This document shows, piece by piece, positions 27,267 to 35,713 of a stretch of DNA of 64,000 nucleotides. The DNA comes from JANQOH01 sp965214495. GTDB lineage: Bacteria > Pseudomonadota > Alphaproteobacteria > UBA7887. The notes under the pieces were generated by a model, which did not search any database, was not told where the DNA came from, and saw only the letters and a program-made list of their open reading frames with translations. The DNA lies in assembly GCA_965214495.1 (NCBI GenBank), contig OZ243958.1, forward strand, positions 3,197,020 to 3,261,019, given 5' to 3'. The translations under genes were made by a program, and so were the position numbers. Each line of letters starts with the position of its first letter. The stretch's first letter is position 1.

Positions 27267-28439
27267 ATGAAGCTCGACGACGCGCTCAATTTCGACGATC
27301 TGCGCCGCATGGCCAAGCGCTATCTGCCGCGCATCGCTTTCGACTATATCGAAGGCGGGGTCGATGACGAGGAGGGACTCGACTACAACCGGCGCGCGTT
27401 TCGCCGGCGCCGGCTGATTCCGCGTTATCTCGTCGACGTCGCGGCGCGCAGCCAGCGCGTCCGCCTGTTCGGACGCGAGTTCGCGGCGCCGTTCGGCATC
27501 GCGCCCACCGGACTCGCGGGGCTCATGCGCCCCGGCGCCGACCTGATGCTGGCGGAGGCCGCCGTGGCCGCCGACATCCCGTTCATCCTCTCCGGGGCCG
27601 GCAACGCCTTGATCGAAGACCTGGGGAAGGCGGCGCCGGAACACGGCTGGTATCAGCTCTACGCCGCCCGCGACAAGGCGATCTCCGAAGACATGATCCG
27701 CCGCGCACGTGATTCGGGGTTGCCGGCGCTGGTGTTCACCGTCGACGTTCCGGTGCATCCGAAGCGCGAACGCAACCGGCGCAACGGTCTGGGCCGCCCG
27801 TTGCGGATGCCGCTGGCGACTCGGCTCGACGCGCTGCGGCGCCCGCGCTGGCTCGCCTCCTATCTGCGCCACGGAATGCCGATGTTCGCGAATTGGGCGC
27901 CCTACGCCGGCGAGAACGCGAATGCCGAGCGCGTGGCCGACTTCATCGCCGATCAGTCGCCGCCGTCGATGAGCTGGAAGGACGTCGAGAACTTCCGCCG
28001 CCTGTGGCCGCGCGCGCTCGTGCTGAAGGGAATCATGCACCCTGACGATGCGGTGCGCGCGGCGGAACTGGGGGTGGACGGAATCATGGTGTCCAACCAT
28101 GGCGCCCGGCAACTCGATCGCGCCGCGTCGCCGCTCGACGTGTTGCCGGCGATCAAGGCCGCCGTCGGCGACCGGGTGACTCTGATGCTCGACAGCGGCA
28201 TCCGGCGCGGCTCGGACGTGTTGATCGCGATGTGCCTGGGCGCCGAATTCGTCTTCATCGGCCGGCCGGTGCTCTACGGTGCGGCGGTGGGCGGCGCGGC
28301 CGGCGCGGGCCACGCGATCGACCTGTTGCGCGGCGAGGTCGACGACACGATGGGCCAGACGGGACTCACCGACCTGGCGGGTCTTGGCCCGGACCGCCTC
28401 TTTCGCGACGATTACGGCCGTAACGATCCCTGGGCCTGA
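27267..28439 (+). CDS. lldD: FMN-dependent alpha-hydroxy-acid dehydrogenase (L-lactate dehydrogenase LldD type)
   Basis: The protein has 390 residues. The TIM-barrel family signatures are RRMAKRYLPRIAFDYIEGG, PFGIAPTGLAG, LVFTVDVPVHPKRERN and the active-site SNHGARQLDRAASPLDVLP, with the base His. LMLDSGIRRGSDVL then binds the FMN phosphate. Members oxidise L-lactate, glycolate or mandelate and feed electrons to quinone. ATG 27267 begins MKLDDALNFDDLRR, the natural start. The N-terminus has no signal peptide. The substrate is probably lactate but not proven. Confidence 0.87.
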   Translation: MKLDDALNFDDLRRMAKRYLPRIAFDYIEGGVDDEEGLDYNRRAFRRRRLIPRYLVDVAARSQRVRLFGREFAAPFGIAPTGLAGLMRPGADLMLAEAAVAADIPFILSGAGNALIEDLGKAAPEHGWYQLYAARDKAISEDMIRRARDSGLPALVFTVDVPVHPKRERNRRNGLGRPLRMPLATRLDALRRPRWLASYLRHGMPMFANWAPYAGENANAERVADFIADQSPPSMSWKDVENFRRLWPRALVLKGIMHPDDAVRAAELGVDGIMVSNHGARQLDRAASPLDVLPAIKAAVGDRVTLMLDSGIRRGSDVLIAMCLGAEFVFIGRPVLYGAAVGGAAGAGHAIDLLRGEVDDTMGQTGLTDLAGLGPDRLFRDDYGRNDPWA

Positions 28440-28447
28440 GTGCGCGC

Positions 28448-29395
28448 TCAGCCGGCGAGAAAACCCAGAAACACCAACGCCGCGAAAACGTTATTGACGC
28501 GGAACCGGGTCTTGCACCCCGCGGGATCGTCGATATCGAGAGTCGCGACCTGCCACGCCAGCACCGGGGCCGCGGCCGCCAGCCCGGCCCATGCCGGCCA
28601 TGCGGCTCCGGCTAGAGAAGCCGCCGCGGCGAGCCCCGCGAGGCAGAAGGCGTAGAGGAGCCACAGCACCGGCCGGCTGCGCGCGCCAAGCCACCGAGCC
28701 GCCGACTTGACCCCCGCTCGCGCGTCGTCCACGCGATCCTGATGCGCGTAGATCGTGTCGTAGCCGACTGTCCAGACGACCGCCGCGGCGTAGAGAACTC
28801 CGGCCGGCCAGTCGAGACCGCCGGTCGCCGCCGCCCAGCCCACCAGCGCGCCCCATGAAAAAGTGAGCCCGAGCCACGCCTGCGGCCACCATGTGATCCG
28901 CTTCATGAACGGGTAGGGCAGGATCAGCGCGAGCGACGCCAGGCCGACGGCGATCGCCGCCGGCGCGAGTTGCCACAACACCGCGAGTCCGGCCAGCGCA
29001 AGGGCGATCATGAACGCAACGGCGTGGCGCACCGGAATCCGCCCGCTTGCGATCGGGCGGCCGCGCGTCCGCGCCACGCGGGAATCGATATCGCGATCGA
29101 CGATATCGTTCCACACGCACCCCGCCGCGCGCATGACCAGTGCACCGGCGAGGAACAGCAGGAGCAGCCGCACGCCTTCCGGTGTGCCGGGCCACGCCAG
29201 CGCCACAGCCCACCAGCACGGCCACATCAGCAGCAGGAATCCCGCCGGTTCGTGAAGGCGCGCGAGCCGAAGATAGGCGAGGACCGTATCGCGCGCGCGG
29301 CCGCCCGTCGGCGCGAGCGCAGGACTCACCGACCGGCCCTTCGCCCCGATGCCGGACTCCCGGCCGGCAACGGGTCTTGAGATCGACCGCACCAT
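28448..29395 (-). CDS. ubiA: 4-hydroxybenzoate polyprenyltransferase
   Basis: The protein has 315 residues and about nine membrane helices. The two magnesium/diphosphate motifs are NDIVDRDIDSRV (NDxxDxxxD) and YDTIYAHQDRVDD (DxxxD form). It also carries RPIASGRIP and SWGALVGWAA. It attaches the polyprenyl chain to 4-hydroxybenzoate in ubiquinone synthesis. It is convergent with lldD (8 bases apart) and divergent from apbE. Starts inside the protein (for example near SVSPALAP) would remove only polar residues, so the N-terminus is uncertain by about 20 residues. Confidence 0.92.
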   Translation of the reverse strand: MVRSISRPVAGRESGIGAKGRSVSPALAPTGGRARDTVLAYLRLARLHEPAGFLLLMWPCWWAVALAWPGTPEGVRLLLLFLAGALVMRAAGCVWNDIVDRDIDSRVARTRGRPIASGRIPVRHAVAFMIALALAGLAVLWQLAPAAIAVGLASLALILPYPFMKRITWWPQAWLGLTFSWGALVGWAAATGGLDWPAGVLYAAAVVWTVGYDTIYAHQDRVDDARAGVKSAARWLGARSRPVLWLLYAFCLAGLAAAASLAGAAWPAWAGLAAAAPVLAWQVATLDIDDPAGCKTRFRVNNVFAALVFLGFLAG

Positions 29396-29526
29396 GATCG
29401 AATACTACCCGCTCCCATACCATGCGCGCCCGCGCCGATGCGTGCTGGACCCCGGTCGGCGCGCGCGCCTATGATGCTGGCGAACACGGCCGCGCCGACG
29501 TGGAAAATTGGGACAGGAGAGCGTTC

Positions 29527-30534
29527 ATGAACCTTCGGGATGCGGTTTCGCGCCGCCGCGCAATTACGATCGTCGGCACCGTGGCCGGGTCGGCGTTGTT
29601 GCCGCGGCTGGCCGCCGGGCATCATGCGCCGATCCGCGAATGGAGCGGGGTGGCTCTGGGCGCGCCGGCGCGCATCGTGCTGGAACACCCCGACAAGGCG
29701 GAGGCCGAGCGGCTGTTCGAAGCCTGCGCGCGCGAGATCGGACGGCTGGAGGCCGAGTTCAGCCTGCACCGGCAAGAAAGCGCGCTGAGCCGGCTCAACC
29801 GGGACGGCGGCCTCGACGCGCCAGGTCTCGACATGGTGCGCGTGCTGCGCGCCGCGCATCGTTTCGGCGCCCTGACCGACGGCGCGTTTGACGTCACCGT
29901 GCAACCGTTGTGGATGCTCTACGCCAACCACTTTCACCGTCACCCCGGCGATGCGGACGGACCTGACGAAAGCTCGGTCGCGGTAGCGCGCGCACGGGTC
30001 GATTACCGCGCGCTGGAGATTTCGCCGCAGCGCGTGGCGCTCGCCGGATCGGGCCGCGCCGTCACGCTCAACGGCATCGCGCAGGGCTACATCACCGACC
30101 GGATCGCCGATCTGCTCCGCGCCGGCGGCATCGCCGACGTGCTGATCGATCTCGGCGAGACACGCGCGCTGGGGCGGCATCCGGAAGGCCGGCCATGGAC
30201 GATCGGACTCGCCGACCCGCGCGACCCGCGGCAATGGGGACCGGTGATCGAACTCGTCGATCGCGCGGTGGCGACCTCGGGCGGTTACGGCACTCGCTTC
30301 AGTGCCGACGGCGCGCACCACCATCTGTTCGCGCCCGACACCGGACGCAGCGCCAACCATCATCTTTCGGTCAGCGTGGTCGCCGATGACGCGATGACGG
30401 CGGACGCCCTTTCGACCGGCCTGTTCGTGGCCCCGCCCGAAGTGGCCGAACGGGTTGCGCAGGCGATGCCCGGAGTTGCCATCTATCTGACCGACTCCGC
30501 CGGCAGGCAACGCCGGCTGAACGAGACCGCCTGA
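29527..30534 (+). CDS. apbE: FAD:protein FMN transferase, Tat-exported (ApbE family)
   Basis: The protein has 335 residues. It begins NLRDAVSRRRAITIVGTVAG, a twin-arginine-like signal, so it probably acts in the periplasm. Family motifs are FSLHRQESALSRLN, TDGAFDVTVQPLW, NGIAQGYITDRIADLL (Mg/FAD site) and SGGYGTRFSADG. ApbE covalently attaches FMN to Thr/Ser of flavoproteins such as NqrC/RnfG or respiratory fumarate reductases. No target flavoprotein is adjacent. ATG 29527 has GACAGGAGAG upstream as Shine-Dalgarno. Confidence 0.92.
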   Translation: MNLRDAVSRRRAITIVGTVAGSALLPRLAAGHHAPIREWSGVALGAPARIVLEHPDKAEAERLFEACAREIGRLEAEFSLHRQESALSRLNRDGGLDAPGLDMVRVLRAAHRFGALTDGAFDVTVQPLWMLYANHFHRHPGDADGPDESSVAVARARVDYRALEISPQRVALAGSGRAVTLNGIAQGYITDRIADLLRAGGIADVLIDLGETRALGRHPEGRPWTIGLADPRDPRQWGPVIELVDRAVATSGGYGTRFSADGAHHHLFAPDTGRSANHHLSVSVVADDAMTADALSTGLFVAPPEVAERVAQAMPGVAIYLTDSAGRQRRLNETA

Positions 30535-30590
30535 ACGCCGACCGCCGAACCGCGGCGCCGCCGTTACGACAGCGCCGCACCCTTCGGAGC

Positions 30591-30648
30591 GAACCAGCGG
30601 CGGGCTTCTGCCGGGCCTGGGCGTCCGCCCGCCGTTCGCCGCTGGTTC
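30591..30648. terminator. Inverted repeat between two convergent genes, possible bidirectional terminator
   Basis: GAACCAGCGGCG at 30591-30602 pairs perfectly with CGCCGCTGGTTC at 30637-30648. Inside it GGGC at 30602-30605 can pair with GCCC at 30626-30629. It lies between the 3' ends of apbE and the orphan TRAP receptor and overlaps the stop codon of the latter. There is no long T tract, so classic intrinsic termination is uncertain. Confidence 0.4.
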
Positions 30649-31768
30649 AGTTCAGGTAGCCGTATTCGCCCCAGAGCTTGTAGTCCTCGCGGAACGAACT
30701 GAGCGACGCCCACACCCGCGCGAAATCCTCGTTCGCCGCGGCGTGCTCTTCCGCCACTTCCGTCCACGCCGCCTCCAGCGCATCAAGGATTTCATCCGGC
30801 CAGCGGTGAAAGGTCACGCCGGCATTCTGCAACTGCTGCATGGCGCCGAACTGGATCGCCTCGCCCTGCGCGAAGCCGCGCAACATACTCTCCATGCACA
30901 CGGCGTTGATGATCTCGCGCTGGGTGTCCGACAGTCCGTTCCAGTTGTCGAGGTTGATGATCAGTTCGCCCATGCTCACCGGCTGGTGCCAGCCCGGGAA
31001 GTAGTAGTGTTTCGCAATCTCGTGGAAGCCGAGGTCGAGGTCGATCGCCGGCATCGAGAATTCCGTGGCGTCGATGGTGCCGAGCTCGAGCGCCGGATAG
31101 ATGTCGCCGCCGGCCAGGAGCTGGGTCGAGACCCCGACCTTCTCCATCACCTTGGCGCCGAGGCCGAAGAAACGCATCTTCAGACCCTTCAGGTCGTCGA
31201 GGTTCTGCACTTCCTCGCGGAACCAGCCCGACCCTTCCGGCGAGAGCAGGTTGCACGGCAGGGGATGGATGTTATGGCGGTGGTAGATTTCGTCCCACAA
31301 CTCCTTGCCGCCGCCGAAATACATCCACGCCACGGCTTCGCCCGCCGACGGTCCGAACGGCACTGCGGTAAAGAACTGCACCGCCGGTATCTTGCCGGCC
31401 CAGTAGCCGGCCGCCGTCCAGCCGGCATCGACCGAACCGTTCGACACCGCATCGAAGATCTCGAGTGCCGGTACCAGCGCGCCGGGTTCGAAGAATTTCA
31501 TCTCGATCGTGCCGCCGGACAGGATCTTGACACGCTCTTCGATCAGCTGGCCCTGGTCGCCGAGCTGCACCATTTCACCGGGAAAGGAACTGGCCATCTT
31601 CCAGCGCACTTTCTTGTCCGGCGCCGCGTGTTCGGCGGTCTCGGTCGGCGCAATCGACTCTCCTCCGGCGACGGTCTCGCCGTCGGTGCCGCCGAGCGCA
31701 TACATGCCGACGAGTATCCCGACGACCAACCCGCCGATGCCGACCACTATCGTTTGCCCGTTCATCAC
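30647..31768 (-). CDS. Orphan TRAP-type solute receptor with an N-terminal membrane anchor
   Basis: The protein has 373 residues. Residues 6-26 (TIVVGIGGLVVGILVGMYAL) form one hydrophobic helix with glycines at GxxxG spacing. No AxA cleavage site or lipobox follows, so the receptor domain may stay tethered to the inner membrane. The domain has KVRWKMASSFPGEM, FEPGALVPALEIFDAVSNGS and ELGTIDATEFSMPAID, typical of the DctP/TakP branch that binds 2-oxo acids and other carboxylates. No permease genes are adjacent. GhrA, a 2-oxoacid reductase, lies about 100 bases upstream on the same strand, which fits an oxoacid ligand. Confidence 0.85.
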   Translation of the reverse strand: MMNGQTIVVGIGGLVVGILVGMYALGGTDGETVAGGESIAPTETAEHAAPDKKVRWKMASSFPGEMVQLGDQGQLIEERVKILSGGTIEMKFFEPGALVPALEIFDAVSNGSVDAGWTAAGYWAGKIPAVQFFTAVPFGPSAGEAVAWMYFGGGKELWDEIYHRHNIHPLPCNLLSPEGSGWFREEVQNLDDLKGLKMRFFGLGAKVMEKVGVSTQLLAGGDIYPALELGTIDATEFSMPAIDLDLGFHEIAKHYYFPGWHQPVSMGELIINLDNWNGLSDTQREIINAVCMESMLRGFAQGEAIQFGAMQQLQNAGVTFHRWPDEILDALEAAWTEVAEEHAAANEDFARVWASLSSFREDYKLWGEYGYLN

Positions 31769-31871
31769 TTCCTCCCTGGGCGGCAGCTCGCCGCCCGTTA
31801 GCCCTCACGACGCGCGAGACCACGCGAAGTGCATGGCATAGCCCAAGCCGGGCGCGCGGTCCAGCGGCGCC

Positions 31872-32810
31872 TCAATAGCCGCGCCCCGGGTCGACGACGT
31901 GATGCAGAGGCAACCCGGCCCTCAGACGGCGCCAGTTCCCTGCCACCTGCGCGGCGGCGGTCTCCGGCAGCACCTGGCCGGCGACGTGCGGAGTCAGGGT
32001 GATCCGCGGATGGCGCCACAACGGGCTGGACGACGGCAGCGGTTCGACGCGGCAAACGTCCAGCCAGGCGCCCGACAGGTGCCCCGAATCGATGGCGGCG
32101 ATCAGATCCGCTTCGTTCTGGTGGCCGCCGCGGGCTGCGTTCACCACATACGCCCCGCGCGGCAGGCGGGCGAACAGAGCCGCGTCGAGGATGCCCCGGG
32201 TCTCGCCGGTCAGCGGCAGAAGGCAGACGAGAATATCGGTGCGGGCGAGAAACCGATCCAGTCCGTCGGTACCGCGGTAGCAAGCGATCCCGTCGCCTTC
32301 CGGTTCCGCCGTCTCCGGGCCCCGGCGCCAGCAGGCGACCGGAAAGCCCAATCCGGCGAGCGCCCGTGCGCAGGCCCGTCCGATCTCACCGAATCCCATC
32401 ACCCCGACTCGCCGCGCCGGCGTATCGCAGGCCGGTAGCTGCCGCCAGCGCGCCTGCGCCTGAAAGGCGCGATACTCGTCCATCCGGCGGTGGCGGTGCA
32501 GCACAGCCAGCGTGACATATTCGACCATCTGACTCGTCAACGCCGGATCGACCAGACGCACCACTGGAACGTCGGGCAGAGTGCTGTCGGCGAACACGTG
32601 ATCGGCGCCGGCGCCGAGCGAGAACACGGCCCGAAGCGCCGGCAGACTCGCCAGCAGGCCGGGTTCGGGGCGCCAGACCAGCGCCGAATCGATGTCTTCG
32701 GTGCGCCCGGTCCCGGGCCACACGCGCAATTCGAGTTCCGGCGCGGCGGCGGCGAGCGCAGCCCGCCACGCCGCCGGATCGTCGACGGAACTCGCGAACA
32801 GCATTGCCAT
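31872..32810 (-). CDS. ghrA: Glyoxylate/hydroxypyruvate reductase A (D-2-hydroxyacid dehydrogenase family)
   Basis: The protein has 312 residues, identical in length to E. coli GhrA. It contains FSLGAGADHVF, the nucleotide-binding GVMGFGEIGRACARAL, the catalytic Arg in NAARGGHQNEADL, and Glu and His in CRVEPLPSSSPLW and TPHVAG. It reduces glyoxylate or hydroxypyruvate with NADPH. ATG 32810 gives MAMLFASS. The TRAP-type receptor gene follows on the same strand. Confidence 0.9.
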   Translation of the reverse strand: MAMLFASSVDDPAAWRAALAAAAPELELRVWPGTGRTEDIDSALVWRPEPGLLASLPALRAVFSLGAGADHVFADSTLPDVPVVRLVDPALTSQMVEYVTLAVLHRHRRMDEYRAFQAQARWRQLPACDTPARRVGVMGFGEIGRACARALAGLGFPVACWRRGPETAEPEGDGIACYRGTDGLDRFLARTDILVCLLPLTGETRGILDAALFARLPRGAYVVNAARGGHQNEADLIAAIDSGHLSGAWLDVCRVEPLPSSSPLWRHPRITLTPHVAGQVLPETAAAQVAGNWRRLRAGLPLHHVVDPGRGY

Positions 32811-32903
32811 CGTCGTCTCCACCGTGCTGTTCCCGCCAGCGCCGCATGATGCGATAACGCCGGGCGGTTGTCGCCGACCGGGCTCCGGGGATAAGCACGC
32901 TTC

Positions 32904-33632
32904 ATGGTATGGCGCTCGATATCGATGGGGTTGGCGGTCTGGTTGCGCGCCGTGTTCCGGCTCGCCGCAGGTCTGGCCTGCTCCCTGTCGCTGATCGTCG
33001 CCGGCTACGCGCTGATCGTCAGGCTCAGCCCCCACATCGCGGTAACGCTGGTGGCGTTCGCCGTGCTGGCCAGTCTGACGCTTGCGGGATGGTGGCGGTA
33101 TTGCGGCGTCGTCGCGGCGGAGGGACGCGCCCGACCTCGCGCATTGCTCGCCGGATTCGAACATCCGGTCCGCGGCTTCATCGCCGGCTTCATGCCGTTG
33201 TTCGTGGTGTGCGCTCCGATCTGGCTGGTCGAGACCTGGCTCGATCCCGTCTTGCCGCCGGGAGCGCGCGCCGGGATCGTATTCATCGCGGCGTTGCTGG
33301 CGATGCCGGCGACGCTGATCGTCCCGTTCGCGGCGATGGCCTATCCGCTGCGGTGGGAGCTCCCGTATCGGCTCGGCTGGTCCGACAGCCTCGCCGCGGC
33401 GCTCGTCATCTTCGCGATCGGCGGTCTCGGCCCGGCGACGTGGCTGTTTCTCGAAGCATACGCACTGGACATCGTCATCGCCGGTTTGCCAATATCGATC
33501 GCGCCGTTCGGACCCGGGATCGTGCGTTCGGCGGGAGTGATCGTCGGGTTGTTCTCGGTGCCGGCGGCAAGTTGCATCTGGGCCGCCACCTACGGACCCC
33601 CGCGTTTGCGACGACACCAGCGCCGCCGGTAG
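32904..33632 (+). CDS. Multi-pass membrane protein, function unknown
   Basis: The protein has 242 residues with five to six hydrophobic segments and a basic C-terminus (PPRLRRHQRRR). I do not recognise a named family. It comes 24 bases before the first of two GYF_2-domain membrane genes and shares their general hydrophobic character, but has no GYF domain itself. Probably it forms one transcription unit with them. Confidence 0.65.
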   Translation: MVWRSISMGLAVWLRAVFRLAAGLACSLSLIVAGYALIVRLSPHIAVTLVAFAVLASLTLAGWWRYCGVVAAEGRARPRALLAGFEHPVRGFIAGFMPLFVVCAPIWLVETWLDPVLPPGARAGIVFIAALLAMPATLIVPFAAMAYPLRWELPYRLGWSDSLAAALVIFAIGGLGPATWLFLEAYALDIVIAGLPISIAPFGPGIVRSAGVIVGLFSVPAASCIWAATYGPPRLRRHQRRR

Positions 33633-33656
33633 CCCGGCAGCGACGAAGGGAGAACC

Positions 33657-34709
33657 GTGGCCTATCACGTTCTGATCGACGGCGCGCAACACGGCCCGTA
33701 CGAGACCGCGACGATCGACCGGATGATCCACGACGGGCGGATCGACGGCGGAACCTATGTCTGGAAAGCCGGAATGGCGGAATGGACGTTCGCGGACAAC
33801 GTGCCGGAAATCGCCGCCCTGCTGCGCGCCGCGGCGACTCTGCCGGCGGAGTCCGGGAGAGGCCCCGCGCGGGCCGGTCGCCTGTCTGTCGTCCGCGCGT
33901 TCGGCGACGCCGGCCGCGCGCTGGTCGAAGACCCGGTGCGAACCTTCGTGTTCGGTGTGATCCTGTATCTGCTACTGCTCGCGATCGGGCCGCTCGCGTT
34001 GGCGTGGGCGTTGTCGGTTTCCGGGTTCCTGCCATCGGACGGCGCATACACCGGCTTCGTGCCTCTCGATGACCGGGTGCGCGCATACGGCATCGTCTCG
34101 GGCGGCGCGTTCGTCGCGTTCGCGCTCCACTGGGTTGTCCTGGGCGGGCTGTGCGCCTCGGCGCTGGCGATGGTGCGCCGCCAACCCGTGACCATCGCGC
34201 GGATGTTCGCCGGTTTCCGTCGGTCGTTCGCCATGATCGCCTTCGGCGTCCTGGCTTCCGCGATGGTCGCCGCCGGCGCCGTGGCGTTGCTGCTCCCCGG
34301 CATCTTTCTGGCGGTCGCTCTGGCGCTCGGCCCCATGGTGATCATGGACCGGCGCGCCGGGCCGCTCGACGGCATCGGCGGCAGCGTTCGCGTCGTCCTC
34401 CGGCTGGGGTGGTTTCGGTGTTTCGCCGTCGCGTTGCTGCTTGCCGTCGCGTTCCTGCTCCTGGCCGCGATCGTCGGTTTCGCGGTCGGCCTTGACGCGG
34501 GCGTGCCGGCCGGTGGAGGAGAGGCGGGACTCGGTATCGATGCGATGCAGGCGGTGAAGGCGCAACTGTCCGCTTTCGTCGCCAACCCGACCCTCGAGGC
34601 GCTCCTGCTGTTCAACGCGGTGAACACGCTGGCGCTGATGTTCACGGCCGGCGTCCTGGCTTCGATGTATGGGCAGGGCCGCGACGCGCTCGAACATGTC
34701 CGAACCTGA
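33657..34709 (+). CDS. GYF_2-domain membrane protein (first of two paralogues)
   Basis: The protein has 350 residues. Residues 2-58 form a GYF_2 domain (AYHVLIDGAQHGPYETATID ... YVWKAGMAEW), a proline-rich-peptide-binding-like module found in bacterial membrane proteins. The remainder has six or so hydrophobic helices, including LLPGIFLAVALALGPMVIMD, a motif repeated in the next gene. The GTG start at 33657 has GAAGGGAG just upstream. It likely acts at the inner membrane; no function is known. Its end overlaps the next gene by 14 bases. Confidence 0.75.
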   Translation: MAYHVLIDGAQHGPYETATIDRMIHDGRIDGGTYVWKAGMAEWTFADNVPEIAALLRAAATLPAESGRGPARAGRLSVVRAFGDAGRALVEDPVRTFVFGVILYLLLLAIGPLALAWALSVSGFLPSDGAYTGFVPLDDRVRAYGIVSGGAFVAFALHWVVLGGLCASALAMVRRQPVTIARMFAGFRRSFAMIAFGVLASAMVAAGAVALLLPGIFLAVALALGPMVIMDRRAGPLDGIGGSVRVVLRLGWFRCFAVALLLAVAFLLLAAIVGFAVGLDAGVPAGGGEAGLGIDAMQAVKAQLSAFVANPTLEALLLFNAVNTLALMFTAGVLASMYGQGRDALEHVRT

Positions 34710-35673
34710 CCGAACCGACAGCATGAACGGCTGGTATGCCGTCGTCGACGGCAAGCCGCACGGGCCGCTGTCGCGCGCCGAGGTGATCGGGATGATCGGC
34801 AAGGGCGCGGTCCGACCCGACACGCGGGTCTGGCGCGCCGGCATGGAAGACTGGGCGGCGGCTTCGAGTTTCGTCGAGTTCGCCGGCCACTTCGCAAGCC
34901 GCGAAGCGAGCGCACAACCCCCCGCGGCGCAGCCCCTGCCGAGAACGCCGACCCCGCGGCCGCTCGACCTCGGCCGCGCCGTCGAAGACGGAGTGGCGGC
35001 CTTTCGTCGCGCGCCGTGGCGGGCTTGCGCCGGCGCCCTGACCTACGTTTTGCCGGTGTTCGCGGTCAACTCCCTCCTGGTCTTCCGGTTGTCGGTCGGG
35101 GGTGGCGAGGCGGCGGCGCCGTCGACGGCGGAAGTCGCGCTCTGGCTCATGGGCATGCTCATCGTCGCGGTGGTCCTGCGCGCCGGGCTCTGCCTCTTCA
35201 CACTGCGCCTGTTGCGCGGCGACGCCGCGTCGCCGGCGCTGGTGTTCGCCGGCGTGGCCCGGATCGTCGTGTTGGCGCCTTACGCGCTGCTCTACGGCGC
35301 GGCCGTGTTCGGCGGAATGCTGTTCCTGATTTTGCCGGGCATTTTTCTCGCCGTCGTCTTCTCGCTCGGATTCTACATCATCATGGAGAGCCGGCTCGGT
35401 CCCCTCGCCGCCATGCGCGAAAGCTGGCGCGCGGTCATGACCCTCGGATGGTGGCCGGTATTCGCCGTCTATCTCGTGAGTTTCCTCGGTGTGATCGCGC
35501 TGGCGCTGATCTCCGGCGTAGTCGGGTTCATGTTCGGCGCGCCGCTGTTCGGAGAGATCGCACAAGTGGTTTTCGTCGCCGGCTGGACCGCGGTTACCGC
35601 GCTGGTCATCGCCGCCGTCTATGAACAGGCCCGGCAGAATCGCGAACGCGCGTCGTCCGCGACCGGCGCATGA
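34696..35673 (+). CDS. GYF_2-domain membrane protein (second paralogue)
   Basis: The protein has 325 residues. The GYF_2 domain is at about 9-60 (MNGWYAVVDGKPHGPLSRAE ... RVWRAGMEDW). A proline-rich linker (QPPAAQPLPRTPTPRPL in part) is followed by about six helices with LILPGIFLAVVFSLGFYIIM, matching the motif in the preceding gene. ATG 34696 overlaps that gene by 14 bases; ATG 34723 is possible. The pair probably arose by duplication. The proline-rich linker could be a ligand for a GYF domain, which is inference. Confidence 0.75.
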   Translation: MSEPDRTDSMNGWYAVVDGKPHGPLSRAEVIGMIGKGAVRPDTRVWRAGMEDWAAASSFVEFAGHFASREASAQPPAAQPLPRTPTPRPLDLGRAVEDGVAAFRRAPWRACAGALTYVLPVFAVNSLLVFRLSVGGGEAAAPSTAEVALWLMGMLIVAVVLRAGLCLFTLRLLRGDAASPALVFAGVARIVVLAPYALLYGAAVFGGMLFLILPGIFLAVVFSLGFYIIMESRLGPLAAMRESWRAVMTLGWWPVFAVYLVSFLGVIALALISGVVGFMFGAPLFGEIAQVVFVAGWTAVTALVIAAVYEQARQNRERASSATGA

Positions 35674-35713
35674 CGGCATCCGAACGTTCACACCGCGCAC
35701 TGAGGAAACCGCC

